Source: Pseudomonadota bacterium (GTDB taxonomy: Bacteria; Pseudomonadota; Gammaproteobacteria; Steroidobacterales; Steroidobacteraceae). Taken from it: 60,324 bases of DNA. This document shows positions 8,759 through 16,049 of this stretch, one piece after another. Location: NCBI GenBank assembly GCA_023417315.1, contig JAEZFW010000078.1, forward strand, positions 1 to 60,324, in the 5' to 3' direction. Within the stretch, counting starts at the first letter, position 1. Each line of letters begins with the position of its first letter. The notes under the pieces were generated by a model. That model made no database searches and was not told the origin of the DNA. It saw only the letters and a program-made list of their open reading frames with translations. The translations under genes were made by a program, and so were the position numbers.

Positions 8759-9937
8759 TCAAGCCGCTCGCTTCGTTTCGACGAATACGCTGCGGTTACG
8801 TCCCTCACGTTTGGCTGTGTACAGCGCGTTGTCGGCGAGACGGACGATGGAGTCATAGGACGGTGTGACGCGCGGTTGTTGCGTCGTCGCGCCGACGCTC
8901 ACGCTGACCCATGGTGCTTCGGGCGATGCGGCGTGGGGGATCTGAAGGCCATGGACATCGCGCACGATACGAGCCGCGATCTCTTGCGCCTCCTTTGAGC
9001 TTCGATCGACGAGCACGGCGATGATCTCCTCGCCGCCATATCGAGCAACGAAATCTCCCGGGCGTCCTTCGACGGCACCGCGCACCGCAGTGGCTACTCG
9101 CCGTAGGCACTCATCGCCGGCTTGATGACCATAGTGATCGTTGTAGCGTTTGAAGTGATCGACATCGACCATGATCACGGTAATCGGTCGATGTTCTTCC
9201 ACCGCACGCTGCCACGCATCTCGTACGCGAGATTCGAATGTTTGCCGATTCAGGAGTCTGGTCAAGCCATCGAGCGCCGCGATTTCGACGAGAAGCTTGC
9301 GCTCGAGAAACGATGTTCGATTGGCGTGCTCGAGTGCGTAGGCTCCCGCGGAGCCGATGATGTTCGCGCAGAAGAGCGCGAACGTGAGGTAGGTTGCGAC
9401 CTCGGTGCTGATCGCGCCGCTCGCGCCGGCGAAGATCAGCGAAGCGGCAACGATGAAGTTGCTCACGAGCGCTTGAACCGTTCGTAGCCCCAGCATGAAG
9501 TAGATGAAGAACGCGACGAGCAGAACCCGGCATCCGATGAGAGCCGTGTGCTCGGGCAGCGCATAGCTCGTCATCACAACCGTTCCGAGTCCGAACATCG
9601 GTGCGCACAGCTGAATCGCGGGCAGATAAATACGTGAGTAGAACTTCGAATTGGTTGCGAGCAGGCAGATGATCAGCACCGGCATCTGCAAGCCGAAGCG
9701 CACGAAGTCTGGGACCGCGCTCTGAGCTTGCACCACCGCGTGATCGATGATTGCGAAACCCGTGGTAGTAATGAGAGCCACGAGCAGACTCAACCGAATC
9801 CACCGTCGGCTGTTCAGCGAGTGGTCGGCCCTGAACTCTTGCTCGAGCGGCTCGGGAAATTTCAGGCGAGCGTAGCCGTGCGCGAGGACGCGCGAGACCA
9901 ATGAGTGCTCCTGGCTAGCAGGCTCCGCTGAGGTCAT
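8759..9937 (-). CDS. Membrane-bound diguanylate cyclase (GGDEF)
   Basis: The 392-residue protein has about six N-terminal membrane helices (roughly residues 40-205), a short linker, and a C-terminal GGDEF domain. The active site is GGEEI in RYGGEEII. An allosteric I-site RPGD lies exactly five residues before it. The catalytic DVDHFKRYND and HQAGDECL blocks are present. It should therefore make cyclic di-GMP and be product-inhibited. The frame is open upstream to 10057, but the ATG at 9937 (MTSAEPASQ) is the plausible start. The membrane part does not match a named sensor domain I recognise. Confidence 0.92.
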   Translation of the reverse strand: MTSAEPASQEHSLVSRVLAHGYARLKFPEPLEQEFRADHSLNSRRWIRLSLLVALITTTGFAIIDHAVVQAQSAVPDFVRFGLQMPVLIICLLATNSKFYSRIYLPAIQLCAPMFGLGTVVMTSYALPEHTALIGCRVLLVAFFIYFMLGLRTVQALVSNFIVAASLIFAGASGAISTEVATYLTFALFCANIIGSAGAYALEHANRTSFLERKLLVEIAALDGLTRLLNRQTFESRVRDAWQRAVEEHRPITVIMVDVDHFKRYNDHYGHQAGDECLRRVATAVRGAVEGRPGDFVARYGGEEIIAVLVDRSSKEAQEIAARIVRDVHGLQIPHAASPEAPWVSVSVGATTQQPRVTPSYDSIVRLADNALYTAKREGRNRSVFVETKRAA

Positions 9938-10116
9938 TCTTGTACGCCGAGCCGTGGCTAAAGCGGCTTTATGCCGCGTGGATTGCGAAATTCTGGCGGT
10001 GCGACAGCTTTCAGGCAAGGGCAGCGTCAGGTGGCCTGGCCGGGGCTCGCGCGACACCCGAAAAGACGCGCCCAGGTGCTTGATCGCCCGTGCGCCCGCT
10101 CACGCACTCGGTTGGA

Positions 10117-10933
10117 TTACCTGACTTCGAGCAAGACAGATCGGACAGCTTCGCGCATGGGACGGTCGACGCCGATCATCTCTTCTACATAATGCTCGAA
10201 TCCGCCCAGCTCCCGATCGATATGGTCGAATGCAGCCGTGAGGAACTGCGGATGGGCGCTCAGCAACACGCGGCGTAAATCCTCCGGCATCGCGAGCAAG
10301 GGATGATTCGCATCCGCAAGCCCGAGCTCGGTGCGCTCTCGGGAACGGATGAAGGCTTCGAAATCGCCCACCTCATTCGTGAGCAGATAGTCCTCGATGA
10401 CCGCCGCTCGCGGCACACCGAGCACGGCGAGAAGCACGGCGATTGCAAATCCGGTGCGGTCTTTGCCGGCTGCGCAGTGCACGACGATCGGAACATGACC
10501 TTCAGCGATACAACTCAGCAGACCGCGTATCCGCGCGCTCATCCGCAACGGTAACCCGCGATACAGCGCGAGCATCGCGTCGAACATTGCCCTCGGCGGT
10601 TGCAGGGCGCTGGGCCGCGTAGCTTCTGAGCGTGGGTGCGTTTTGTTCGTCTTCGAAAAACAGGGCGCGCGTGTTTGCGTCGGGCCAGCGCGTCGGTTCT
10701 TTCGCGCGTTCATCCGCACGCCGAAGGTCGCAGATGGCGCGAATGCCTAGAGGATTCAGAAAGCGATGATCCTCGTCCGTGACATAGCTCAGGACACCGG
10801 CTCTGAAGACCTGGCCCCATTTGATGGTGCGGCCATCCTGTGTTCGGTAGCCGCCGATATCTCGGAAGTTGCAGCCGCCTTGGAGGCTGAGATGACGGGA
10901 CGGATTAGAGGAACTCAGATCTTTTGAGAGCAT
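10117..10933 (-). pseudogene. Frameshifted tyrosine phosphatase (Y_phosphatase3 family)
   Basis: Two overlapping frames together make one phosphatase. The first (from 10933) encodes the N-terminal NFRDIGGYRTQDGRTIKWG and CDLRRADERA blocks. The second, shifted by +1, carries the catalytic P-loop HCAAGKDRTG, the VIEDYLLTN motif and the C-terminus to 10117. The switch lies at about 10575-10615, where the first frame loses homology and the second gains MFDAMLALYRGLP. A single-base insertion in the GC-rich stretch there would explain it. The intact protein would be about 270 residues. It is either a recent pseudogene or a sequencing error. Neither fragment alone holds both halves of the fold. Confidence 0.85.
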
Positions 10934-10948
10934 CAGTTATAGAAAAGG

Positions 10949-11128
10949 AGTGACGAAGTGACGAGGTGACAGAGTGACGAAGTCAGATCAGAAATGCGAG
11001 CCAGGATCGGTTCACAGGATTGCCGCACATTTCCGTACAGTTTGCAGCACAGTTCAACTTTGCTGGCAGGTTATGACTTCGTCACTGGATCACCTCGTCA
11101 CTCCGGCACTCCGTCACTCCGTCGCTCT
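10949..11128. repeat. Inverted pair of GTGACGAR-type tandem arrays
   Basis: The left arm (10949-10986) repeats GTGACGAAG, GTGACGAGG, GTGACAGA and ends GAAGTCAG. The right arm (11075-11128) is the same words in reverse complement (CTTCGTCAC, CCTCGTCAC, CTCCGTCAC). The ~88 bp between them are unrelated. The arms could form a long hairpin. They fill the space between the phosphatase start and the end of the next minus-strand gene. Confidence 0.88.
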
Positions 11129-11141
11129 TCGATGTGCGACG

Positions 11142-11387
11142 TCAGATTCCGAGAATCGCCTTCGCCTTTCCTAGCGTTTCGACGGACTCCTGATGCTTAC
11201 CTGCTTTGTGGAGCGCTTCGCCTTCAGTGCGCAGTTTCTTCACCTCGGCAATCTGTTCGGCACTCAGCTTCGGGTTCTGCGAGAGTGCTTGGTCGATCTG
11301 CTTCATGTCCATGGGGCAATGCGCAGCCATTGCAGTCGCCGTTGCAAAAGCAAGAGCGGCGGCGAGGATGAATTTCTTCACAATCAT
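11142..11387 (-). CDS. Small exported protein of unknown function
   Basis: The 81-residue product has a clean signal peptide (MIVKKFILAAALAFATATAMAA), leaving a mature chain of about 59 residues with one Cys just after the cleavage site (HCPMDMKQ). It is predicted to be two charged helices (SAEQIAEVKKLRTEGEALHKAGKHQESVETL). It resembles short periplasmic helical proteins but I cannot name a family. GGGAG lies about 9 bases before the ATG at 11387; the longer open frame upstream overlaps the divergent reductase gene. It is head-to-head with that gene. Confidence 0.8.
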   Translation of the reverse strand: MIVKKFILAAALAFATATAMAAHCPMDMKQIDQALSQNPKLSAEQIAEVKKLRTEGEALHKAGKHQESVETLGKAKAILGI

Positions 11388-11476
11388 TGACGTACTCCCT
11401 CTGTTGTCCGAGCCGAGGCGTATGTTACTCAGGTCCCGGCTGCTACGTGCGAAATTTGCGATCGGAGGAGGTTCAC

Positions 11477-12430
11477 GTGCGTTCACTACGAGATCGACTG
11501 ACACGTCGCGACGTGCTCAAGACCAGTGCGCTCGTGGGGTTGGGTTCGATTCTTGGACCCTCTGCCTTTGCAGCGCAATCCAGCAGCCCCGCGCAGATCA
11601 CGCGTTCGATTCCGTCCTCGGGCGAGCAGCTGCCTGTCGTTGGCCTGGGCACGAACAACTACAGCGTGACCGCCGCCGAAGATCTTGCTGCGCGTCGGGA
11701 AGTTCTCGAGAACATGTGGAAGCTGGGTGGCACTTTGATCGACACGGCGCCGGCTTACGGACGCTCCGAAGAAGTCATTGGCGAATTGCTCGCACAGCTA
11801 GGCAATCGCGACCGGTATTTCCTGGCCACGAAAGTCACGGCGCCAAACGATGATGCGGCGGCAGGCCGTGCGATGCTCGACGAGTCTTTCCGCCGTTTGC
11901 GTACCGATCGAATCGAGCTCGTGCAAGTGCACAGCTTGAACGGCCTGAACACGATGATGCCCATTCTTCAAGAGCTCAAGGACAAGAAGGGCATCAAGTA
12001 TCTCGGTGCGACCACGTCCAGCGACGAGCAGCACGGCGCGATGGCCGATGCGCTTCGAAACTACAAGATGGATTTCGTGCAGCTCAATTACTCGATCGAC
12101 GATCGTGAGGCTGCGGCGAGATTGTTGCCGCTCGCTCAAGAGCGAGGCGCGGCGGTGCTCGTCAATTTACCTTTCGGCGGGCGACGGGGCTCGAACTTGT
12201 TCGCTCGCGTGAGTGGGAGATCGGTGCCGGACTGGGCGGGCGAGTTCGGCGCGACGAGCTGGGCGCAGTTCTTCCTCAAGTACGTCGTCTCGCATCCAGC
12301 GATCACCTGCGCGATCCCAGGAACGACCAAACTTTCGCATCTCAAGGACAACCAGAGCGCTGCGCGCGGCTCTCTCCCAGATGCTTCCATGCGCAAGCGG
12401 ATGGAAGCGTTCTGGGATGAGTTGAGCTGA
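11477..12430 (+). CDS. Tat-exported aldo/keto reductase
   Basis: The 317-residue product begins with a twin-arginine signal (RLTRRDVLKTSALVGLG, cut near AFAAQ) followed by an AKR barrel. The catalytic tetrad is visible as D89, Y94, K119 and H152 (DTAPAYGRSE, LATKVT, VQVHSLN). The GTG at 11477 is chosen because GGAGGAGGT lies five bases upstream; an ATG at 11387 would add 30 residues with no homology. NADPH-dependent AKRs outside the cytoplasm are unusual, because the Tat system would have to export the folded enzyme with its cofactor. The substrate is unknown. Confidence 0.9.
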   Translation: MRSLRDRLTRRDVLKTSALVGLGSILGPSAFAAQSSSPAQITRSIPSSGEQLPVVGLGTNNYSVTAAEDLAARREVLENMWKLGGTLIDTAPAYGRSEEVIGELLAQLGNRDRYFLATKVTAPNDDAAAGRAMLDESFRRLRTDRIELVQVHSLNGLNTMMPILQELKDKKGIKYLGATTSSDEQHGAMADALRNYKMDFVQLNYSIDDREAAARLLPLAQERGAAVLVNLPFGGRRGSNLFARVSGRSVPDWAGEFGATSWAQFFLKYVVSHPAITCAIPGTTKLSHLKDNQSAARGSLPDASMRKRMEAFWDELS

Positions 12431-12454
12431 GGCGCAACTCAGGCTGCGCGGTCC

Positions 12455-12600
12455 GCTGGCCACCGGCCACTGGCAAGCTGGCCAGAGCAGGATCCCGAGC
12501 AGACCCTGCGCGTTCGAGCGATGCGGAACGTTCCGTGCACTTGCGCTATCGACTCCATGGCCTTCGGCTTCTGGCCATATGCCAGTGGCCAGTTGGCCCC
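12455..12600. repeat. Inverted pair of GCCAGTGGCC-type arrays
   Basis: The left arm (12455-12490: CTGGCCACCGGCCACTGGCA and following) and right arm (12571-12600: CTGGCCATATGCCAGTGGCC and following) are near reverse complements around ~80 bp of unrelated sequence. They lie between the reductase stop and the convergent TonB-C-like gene. The TGGCCAG word recurs in arrays near 8715, 43778 and 46787. Confidence 0.82.
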
Positions 12601-12623
12601 GATGGAATCGCCAACGGCGATTT

Positions 12624-12977
12624 TCACCGGTACTCGTCGTTTCGATACTCGACCGCGATGCGATGCGTGACCGGTAGATCCTTGCGCTCGCACGCAGATA
12701 CATCGAATTCCCACCCTTCGAGTACGCTCTGCTCAGCGGCTTTATCGAGTAGACGATAGCCACTGGAATCGACGATGTGGACCTGAGCGGGGTGGCCCTG
12801 ACCATCAACGGTCACATCCAAGAACACCGTTCCTTCCTGCCCTCGAAGCTGAGAGCGCATCGGGAAGGTCGTGTCTTTGGTCACCGCTTGCGGGCGACAA
12901 TCGGCCGCAGTTGCGGTGCTCGGAAGGGCGTTGGAAACGGTGGCCAGAACGGTCAGCGAGATAAGGGCGGTATTCAT
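12624..12977 (-). CDS. Exported TonB C-terminal-like domain protein
   Basis: The 117-residue protein has a signal peptide (MNTALISLTVLATVSNALPSTATA) and then a single TonB-C fold, seen as FPMRSQLRGQEGTVFLDVTVDGQGHPAQVHIVDSSG, with a following helix LLDKAAEQSVLEGWEF. It lacks the membrane anchor and Pro-rich spacer of a true TonB, so it is unlikely to transduce energy. Two cysteines (ADCRPQ, SACERK) could form a disulfide. Such short periplasmic proteins are common in Xanthomonadales-like genomes; their roles are unclear. Confidence 0.85.
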   Translation of the reverse strand: MNTALISLTVLATVSNALPSTATAADCRPQAVTKDTTFPMRSQLRGQEGTVFLDVTVDGQGHPAQVHIVDSSGYRLLDKAAEQSVLEGWEFDVSACERKDLPVTHRIAVEYRNDEYR

Positions 12978-13101
12978 CGCAGTCTCCCAATCACGATGTG
13001 GAACAAGGGCTTACGCATCGGCGCAACCCCGTCGACAGGTCCGTATCGTTGCGGGGAAAGCCTGCTTGCACTGGCCAGGCGCGAGCAGCTAGAGTGACGA
13101 T

Positions 13102-13141
13102 ACAGACCTGTCTGTTCGCGATGCTACGTACAGGTCTGTAG
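13102..13141. promoter_or_regulatory. Twin palindromic operator for the TetR regulator
   Basis: ACAGACCTGT (13102-13111) and its exact reverse complement ACAGGTCTGT (13131-13140) lie 26-65 bases before the tetR-type start. The first extends to ACAGA-CCTG-TCTGT, and the second is the perfect palindrome TACAGGTCTGTA-like. This is the expected place and symmetry for autoregulation by the TetR dimer. The assignment is inferred from position. Confidence 0.65.
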
Positions 13142-13166
13142 CGCTGTCAAGCTACGAAGGTGAGAA

Positions 13167-13814
13167 ATGTCGAAAGCCGCTAAGACACGATCCAATCAAG
13201 CGCCCAATGCTCCGCAGGCGGCCAACACCCCGCCTACGACTACCCCTACGGAAAGCGTGCGCGATCGCATTCTCAACACGGCTCGCGATCTGTTTTATCG
13301 CTACGGCATTCAGGCTGTTGGGGTCGATACGGTTGTTGCGGAATCAGCGGTTGCGAAGACGAGTCTCTATCGATGGTTTCCCTCGAAAGACGCCCTCATC
13401 GTGGCTGTCTTGCAGAAGGAAGCAGAGGATCGTTGGGCAGGTTGGGATTACACAGCGGCGCGCAGCGGCAGCGAGCCGCGCGAACGATTGCGTGCGCAAC
13501 TCGCAGGCATCGTGAAGTTTGTAACCGGCCCGAAGTATCGCGGCTGTCCTTTCATGAACGTCACCGCGGAGTTCGCCGATCCGCTCCATCCCGCGAGAGC
13601 GGTTGCGAAGGAGATGATGGAAGAGCTGCGTCGTCGCGTGCGTGCGCTCGTCGATGCGCTGGACGTGCGCGATCCGCAAATGCTTACGGAACAGCTCGTG
13701 ATGCTGATCGATGGTGCGTTCTCATCCGCGCAAGTCTTCGGCAAGGAAGGCCCGCACCTGCATCTGGTTGGGGCCGCGGATGCGCTCGTGGATGCGCAGT
13801 CATCCAAGAAGTGA
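13167..13814 (+). CDS. TetR/AcrR family transcriptional regulator
   Basis: The 215-residue protein has an Ala/Pro/Thr-rich lead of about 28 residues, then the TetR helix-turn-helix (RDRILNTARDLFYRYGIQAVG and SLYRWFPSKDALIVAVL, residues 31-80). The ligand-binding part includes the FMNVTAEFADP and LVMLIDGAF blocks common in the COG1309 type. AAGGTGAG precedes the ATG. Two symmetric 10-mers just upstream are likely its own operator. No efflux pump lies next to it on the same strand, so its other targets are unknown. Confidence 0.92.
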   Translation: MSKAAKTRSNQAPNAPQAANTPPTTTPTESVRDRILNTARDLFYRYGIQAVGVDTVVAESAVAKTSLYRWFPSKDALIVAVLQKEAEDRWAGWDYTAARSGSEPRERLRAQLAGIVKFVTGPKYRGCPFMNVTAEFADPLHPARAVAKEMMEELRRRVRALVDALDVRDPQMLTEQLVMLIDGAFSSAQVFGKEGPHLHLVGAADALVDAQSSKK

Positions 13815-13945
13815 AAGGAAGAAGGGCCTCTCGCAAAGCGCGCACGCCCGCCAAGGTCGAAGAAGACGAGTGTCAAGAGGTTACGTCTATGCAGGTGGCG
13901 CGGTTCGATGCCGCACGAGACCGCTACATCGGAGCGAAGGTCTAA
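13811..13945 (+). CDS. Possible 44-residue basic peptide coupled to tetR
   Basis: A GTG overlaps the TetR stop as GTGA and opens a 44-codon frame (VKGRRASRKARTPAKVEEDE, later FDAARDRYIGAKV). Its N-terminus is strongly basic and it keeps the local codon style. There is an internal ATG at 13889. I do not recognise it. The evidence is only the overlap and composition, so it may be chance. Confidence 0.25.
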   Translation: MKGRRASRKARTPAKVEEDECQEVTSMQVARFDAARDRYIGAKV

Positions 13946-13995
13946 CGGAGACGTGAGGCAGGTCATAACGCCGCGCGCTCATTAGCCCCTGATCA

Positions 13996-14024
13996 CGTCA
14001 TCCTCGCGAAGGCGAGGACCCATC
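13996..14024. repeat. Single CGTCATCCTCGCGAAGGCGAGG-type palindromic repeat
   Basis: The unit CTCGCGAAGGCGAG forms a short hairpin and is followed by GACCCATC. The same word appears as an inverted pair at 55035-55114. It resembles the well-known proteobacterial dispersed repeat of the form CGTCAT(T/C)CYCGCGAAGGCGGGRATCCA. It lies between the TetR region and the convergent ABC-F gene. Confidence 0.75.
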
Positions 14025-14071
14025 CAAGAAGAAGGACGCACTCCGTCGCAGGGCCGTAAGCCGACCGAATG

Positions 14072-15988
14072 TCAGGCCTGCTCTTGCCCAGCCTGCTCGA
14101 GCTTCTCGCTTGCTTCGAGCCAAGCTTCCTCGAACGACGCCAGCTCCCGCTTGAATCTCGTCTGGCTCTGCAGCAGCTCATGCAAGCGCGCTTTCGCCGA
14201 CGCTTCGTAAATATCCGGCGCTGCAAGCGCGGCCTCGATGCGCGCGAGCTCCCCCTGCAGGCGCACTATCTCTCGTTCGAGTTTGGCGATCTCGTTCTTG
14301 AGCGGACTCAAGCGCGCACGGCGTTCAGCATCCTCGCGCTTCTTCTGCTTGCGTTGTTCCGCGCTCGTTGGTGCGGGTGCGGCGCTGATCGCCTCTTCCT
14401 CGGCCGCTTCGCGTGTCGTGAACCAACGGGCATAGTCATCCAGATCGCCATCGAATGGCTGCGCGCGGCCTTGATCGACCAGAATCAGCTCGTCCGCAAA
14501 CGCACGTAGCAAGTGGCGATCGTGCGATACGAGCACGACGGCCGCTTCGAACTCCTGCAGCGCGACCGCGAGTGCTTGACGCATCTCGAGATCGAGATGG
14601 TTCGTCGGCTCATCGAGCAACAGCAAGTTGGGTCGCAGATAGCTCACGAGCGCGAGCACGAGTCGCGCCTTCTCACCGCCGGAGAACGGGCCCACGGGCT
14701 CGAACACACGATCGCCGCTGAAGCCGAATCCTCCCAAGAATGTTCGAAGCTCCTGTTCCGTCGCCCGCGCAGCCGCTTCGCCGCCGAGTCGCTTCAGATG
14801 TCCGAGCGGCGAGTCATCGGTTCGCAATTGCTCGAGTTGATGTTGCGCGAAATAACCGATCTTGAGATCACGTGCTTCAGTGCGCTTGCCTTCGCGCGCT
14901 TCGAGCGCGCCCGCGAGCAGCTTCATCAGTGTGGACTTTCCCGCGCCATTGCGACCGAGCAGCGCGACGCGATCGCCCGGCTGGATCGTCATGTTGATGC
15001 CGCTCAACACGACGCGCTCGCCGTAGCCCACAGATTGCTTTTCGATCGTGAGCAGTGGCCGCGGCAACTTCTGCGGCGCCAAGAACGTGAACTCGAACTG
15101 CGAATCCACATGAGCCGGCGCGATGCGTTGCATGCGCTCGAGCGCCTTCATGCGGCTCTGCGCCTGACGCGCCTTGCTCGCCTTGGCGCGAAAACGCTCG
15201 ACGAAGCTCATCATGTGTTTGATCTCGCGCTGCTGGCGCTCGTACATCGCCTGCTGCTGCGCGAGCTGCGCCGCGCGCTGCTCTTCGAATGCGGAGTAGT
15301 TTCCGGAGTAGATCTGAGCTTTGCCATGCTCTAGATGCACGATGCGATCCACCGTGCGATCAAGGAACTCGCGATCGTGCGCGATCATCAGCAATGTGCC
15401 GGTGTAATTGCGCAGCCATCCTTCGAGCCAAATCACCGCGTCGAGATCGAGGTGGTTCGTCGGCTCGTCGAGCAGCAGCAGATCAGAACGGCACATGAGC
15501 GCCTGCGCGACATTGAGCCGCACGCGCCATCCGCCGGAAAACGCACTGACTGGTCTCGTTTCATCCTCGGCTGAAAAGCCGAGGCCATGCATCAAGCGGC
15601 CAGCACGACTCTGCGCATCGTACCCACCGATGGCTGCGTATTTCGCATGCAGCTCGCCAAGCTTTGCGCCTTGCTCGCGTTCTTCCGCTTGAGCGATCGC
15701 ACGTTCTGTCGATCGCAGCTCGCCATCGCCATCCATGACGAACTCGATCGCGGCCCGCTCGGTCGCATGCAACTCCTGCGCGACATGCGCCCTGACGAGC
15801 TGCGAAGGCATGTCGAACGAACCCGCATCCGGCTGAATCTCCCCACGCACCAGCGCGAGTAGCGTCGACTTTCCTGTGCCATTCGCACCAACAATTCCGA
15901 CCTTCTCACCGCGATAGATCGTGAAGGACGCATCAGAAATGAGCAGCCGCGTACCGCGGCGAAGCGCGAGGGAGGAGAAGGAGAGCAT
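14072..15988 (-). CDS. ABC-F family ATPase (YheS-like)
   Basis: The 638-residue product has two ABC domains with Walker A motifs GANGTGKST and GRNGAGKST, signature motifs FSGGW and FSGGE, and two LLLLDEPTNHLDL Walker B blocks. Between them is the charged ABC-F linker (RQQREIKHMMSFVERFRAK). A C-terminal coiled coil (roughly residues 540-635) matches YheS/Uup-type proteins. There are no membrane helices; ABC-F proteins act on ribosomes to relieve stalling or protect from drugs. The ATG at 15988 starts MLSFSSLALRRGTRLL, where homology begins; upstream codons to 16087 are not conserved-looking. Confidence 0.95.
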   Translation of the reverse strand: MLSFSSLALRRGTRLLISDASFTIYRGEKVGIVGANGTGKSTLLALVRGEIQPDAGSFDMPSQLVRAHVAQELHATERAAIEFVMDGDGELRSTERAIAQAEEREQGAKLGELHAKYAAIGGYDAQSRAGRLMHGLGFSAEDETRPVSAFSGGWRVRLNVAQALMCRSDLLLLDEPTNHLDLDAVIWLEGWLRNYTGTLLMIAHDREFLDRTVDRIVHLEHGKAQIYSGNYSAFEEQRAAQLAQQQAMYERQQREIKHMMSFVERFRAKASKARQAQSRMKALERMQRIAPAHVDSQFEFTFLAPQKLPRPLLTIEKQSVGYGERVVLSGINMTIQPGDRVALLGRNGAGKSTLMKLLAGALEAREGKRTEARDLKIGYFAQHQLEQLRTDDSPLGHLKRLGGEAAARATEQELRTFLGGFGFSGDRVFEPVGPFSGGEKARLVLALVSYLRPNLLLLDEPTNHLDLEMRQALAVALQEFEAAVVLVSHDRHLLRAFADELILVDQGRAQPFDGDLDDYARWFTTREAAEEEAISAAPAPTSAEQRKQKKREDAERRARLSPLKNEIAKLEREIVRLQGELARIEAALAAPDIYEASAKARLHELLQSQTRFKRELASFEEAWLEASEKLEQAGQEQA

Positions 15989-16049
15989 GAGTTTGGGTCG
16001 AGCAGCGCTACAAGGATAGCGGTTCCACCACGACCCGCCAACTAACCAT

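Noticed and set aside
10949..11128. Tandem GTGACGA arrays as a CRISPR array
   Set aside because: Units are 8-9 bases with no unique spacers, no cas genes are present, and the right side is inverted.
12439..12808. Minus-strand frames before the reductase end (12439, 12167)
   Set aside because: They run through the inverted repeat and over the real gene at 12624 in another frame.
14513..15334. A 273-codon plus-strand frame opposite the ABC-F gene
   Set aside because: It mirrors the codon pattern of the ABC-F gene and has no recognisable domain.
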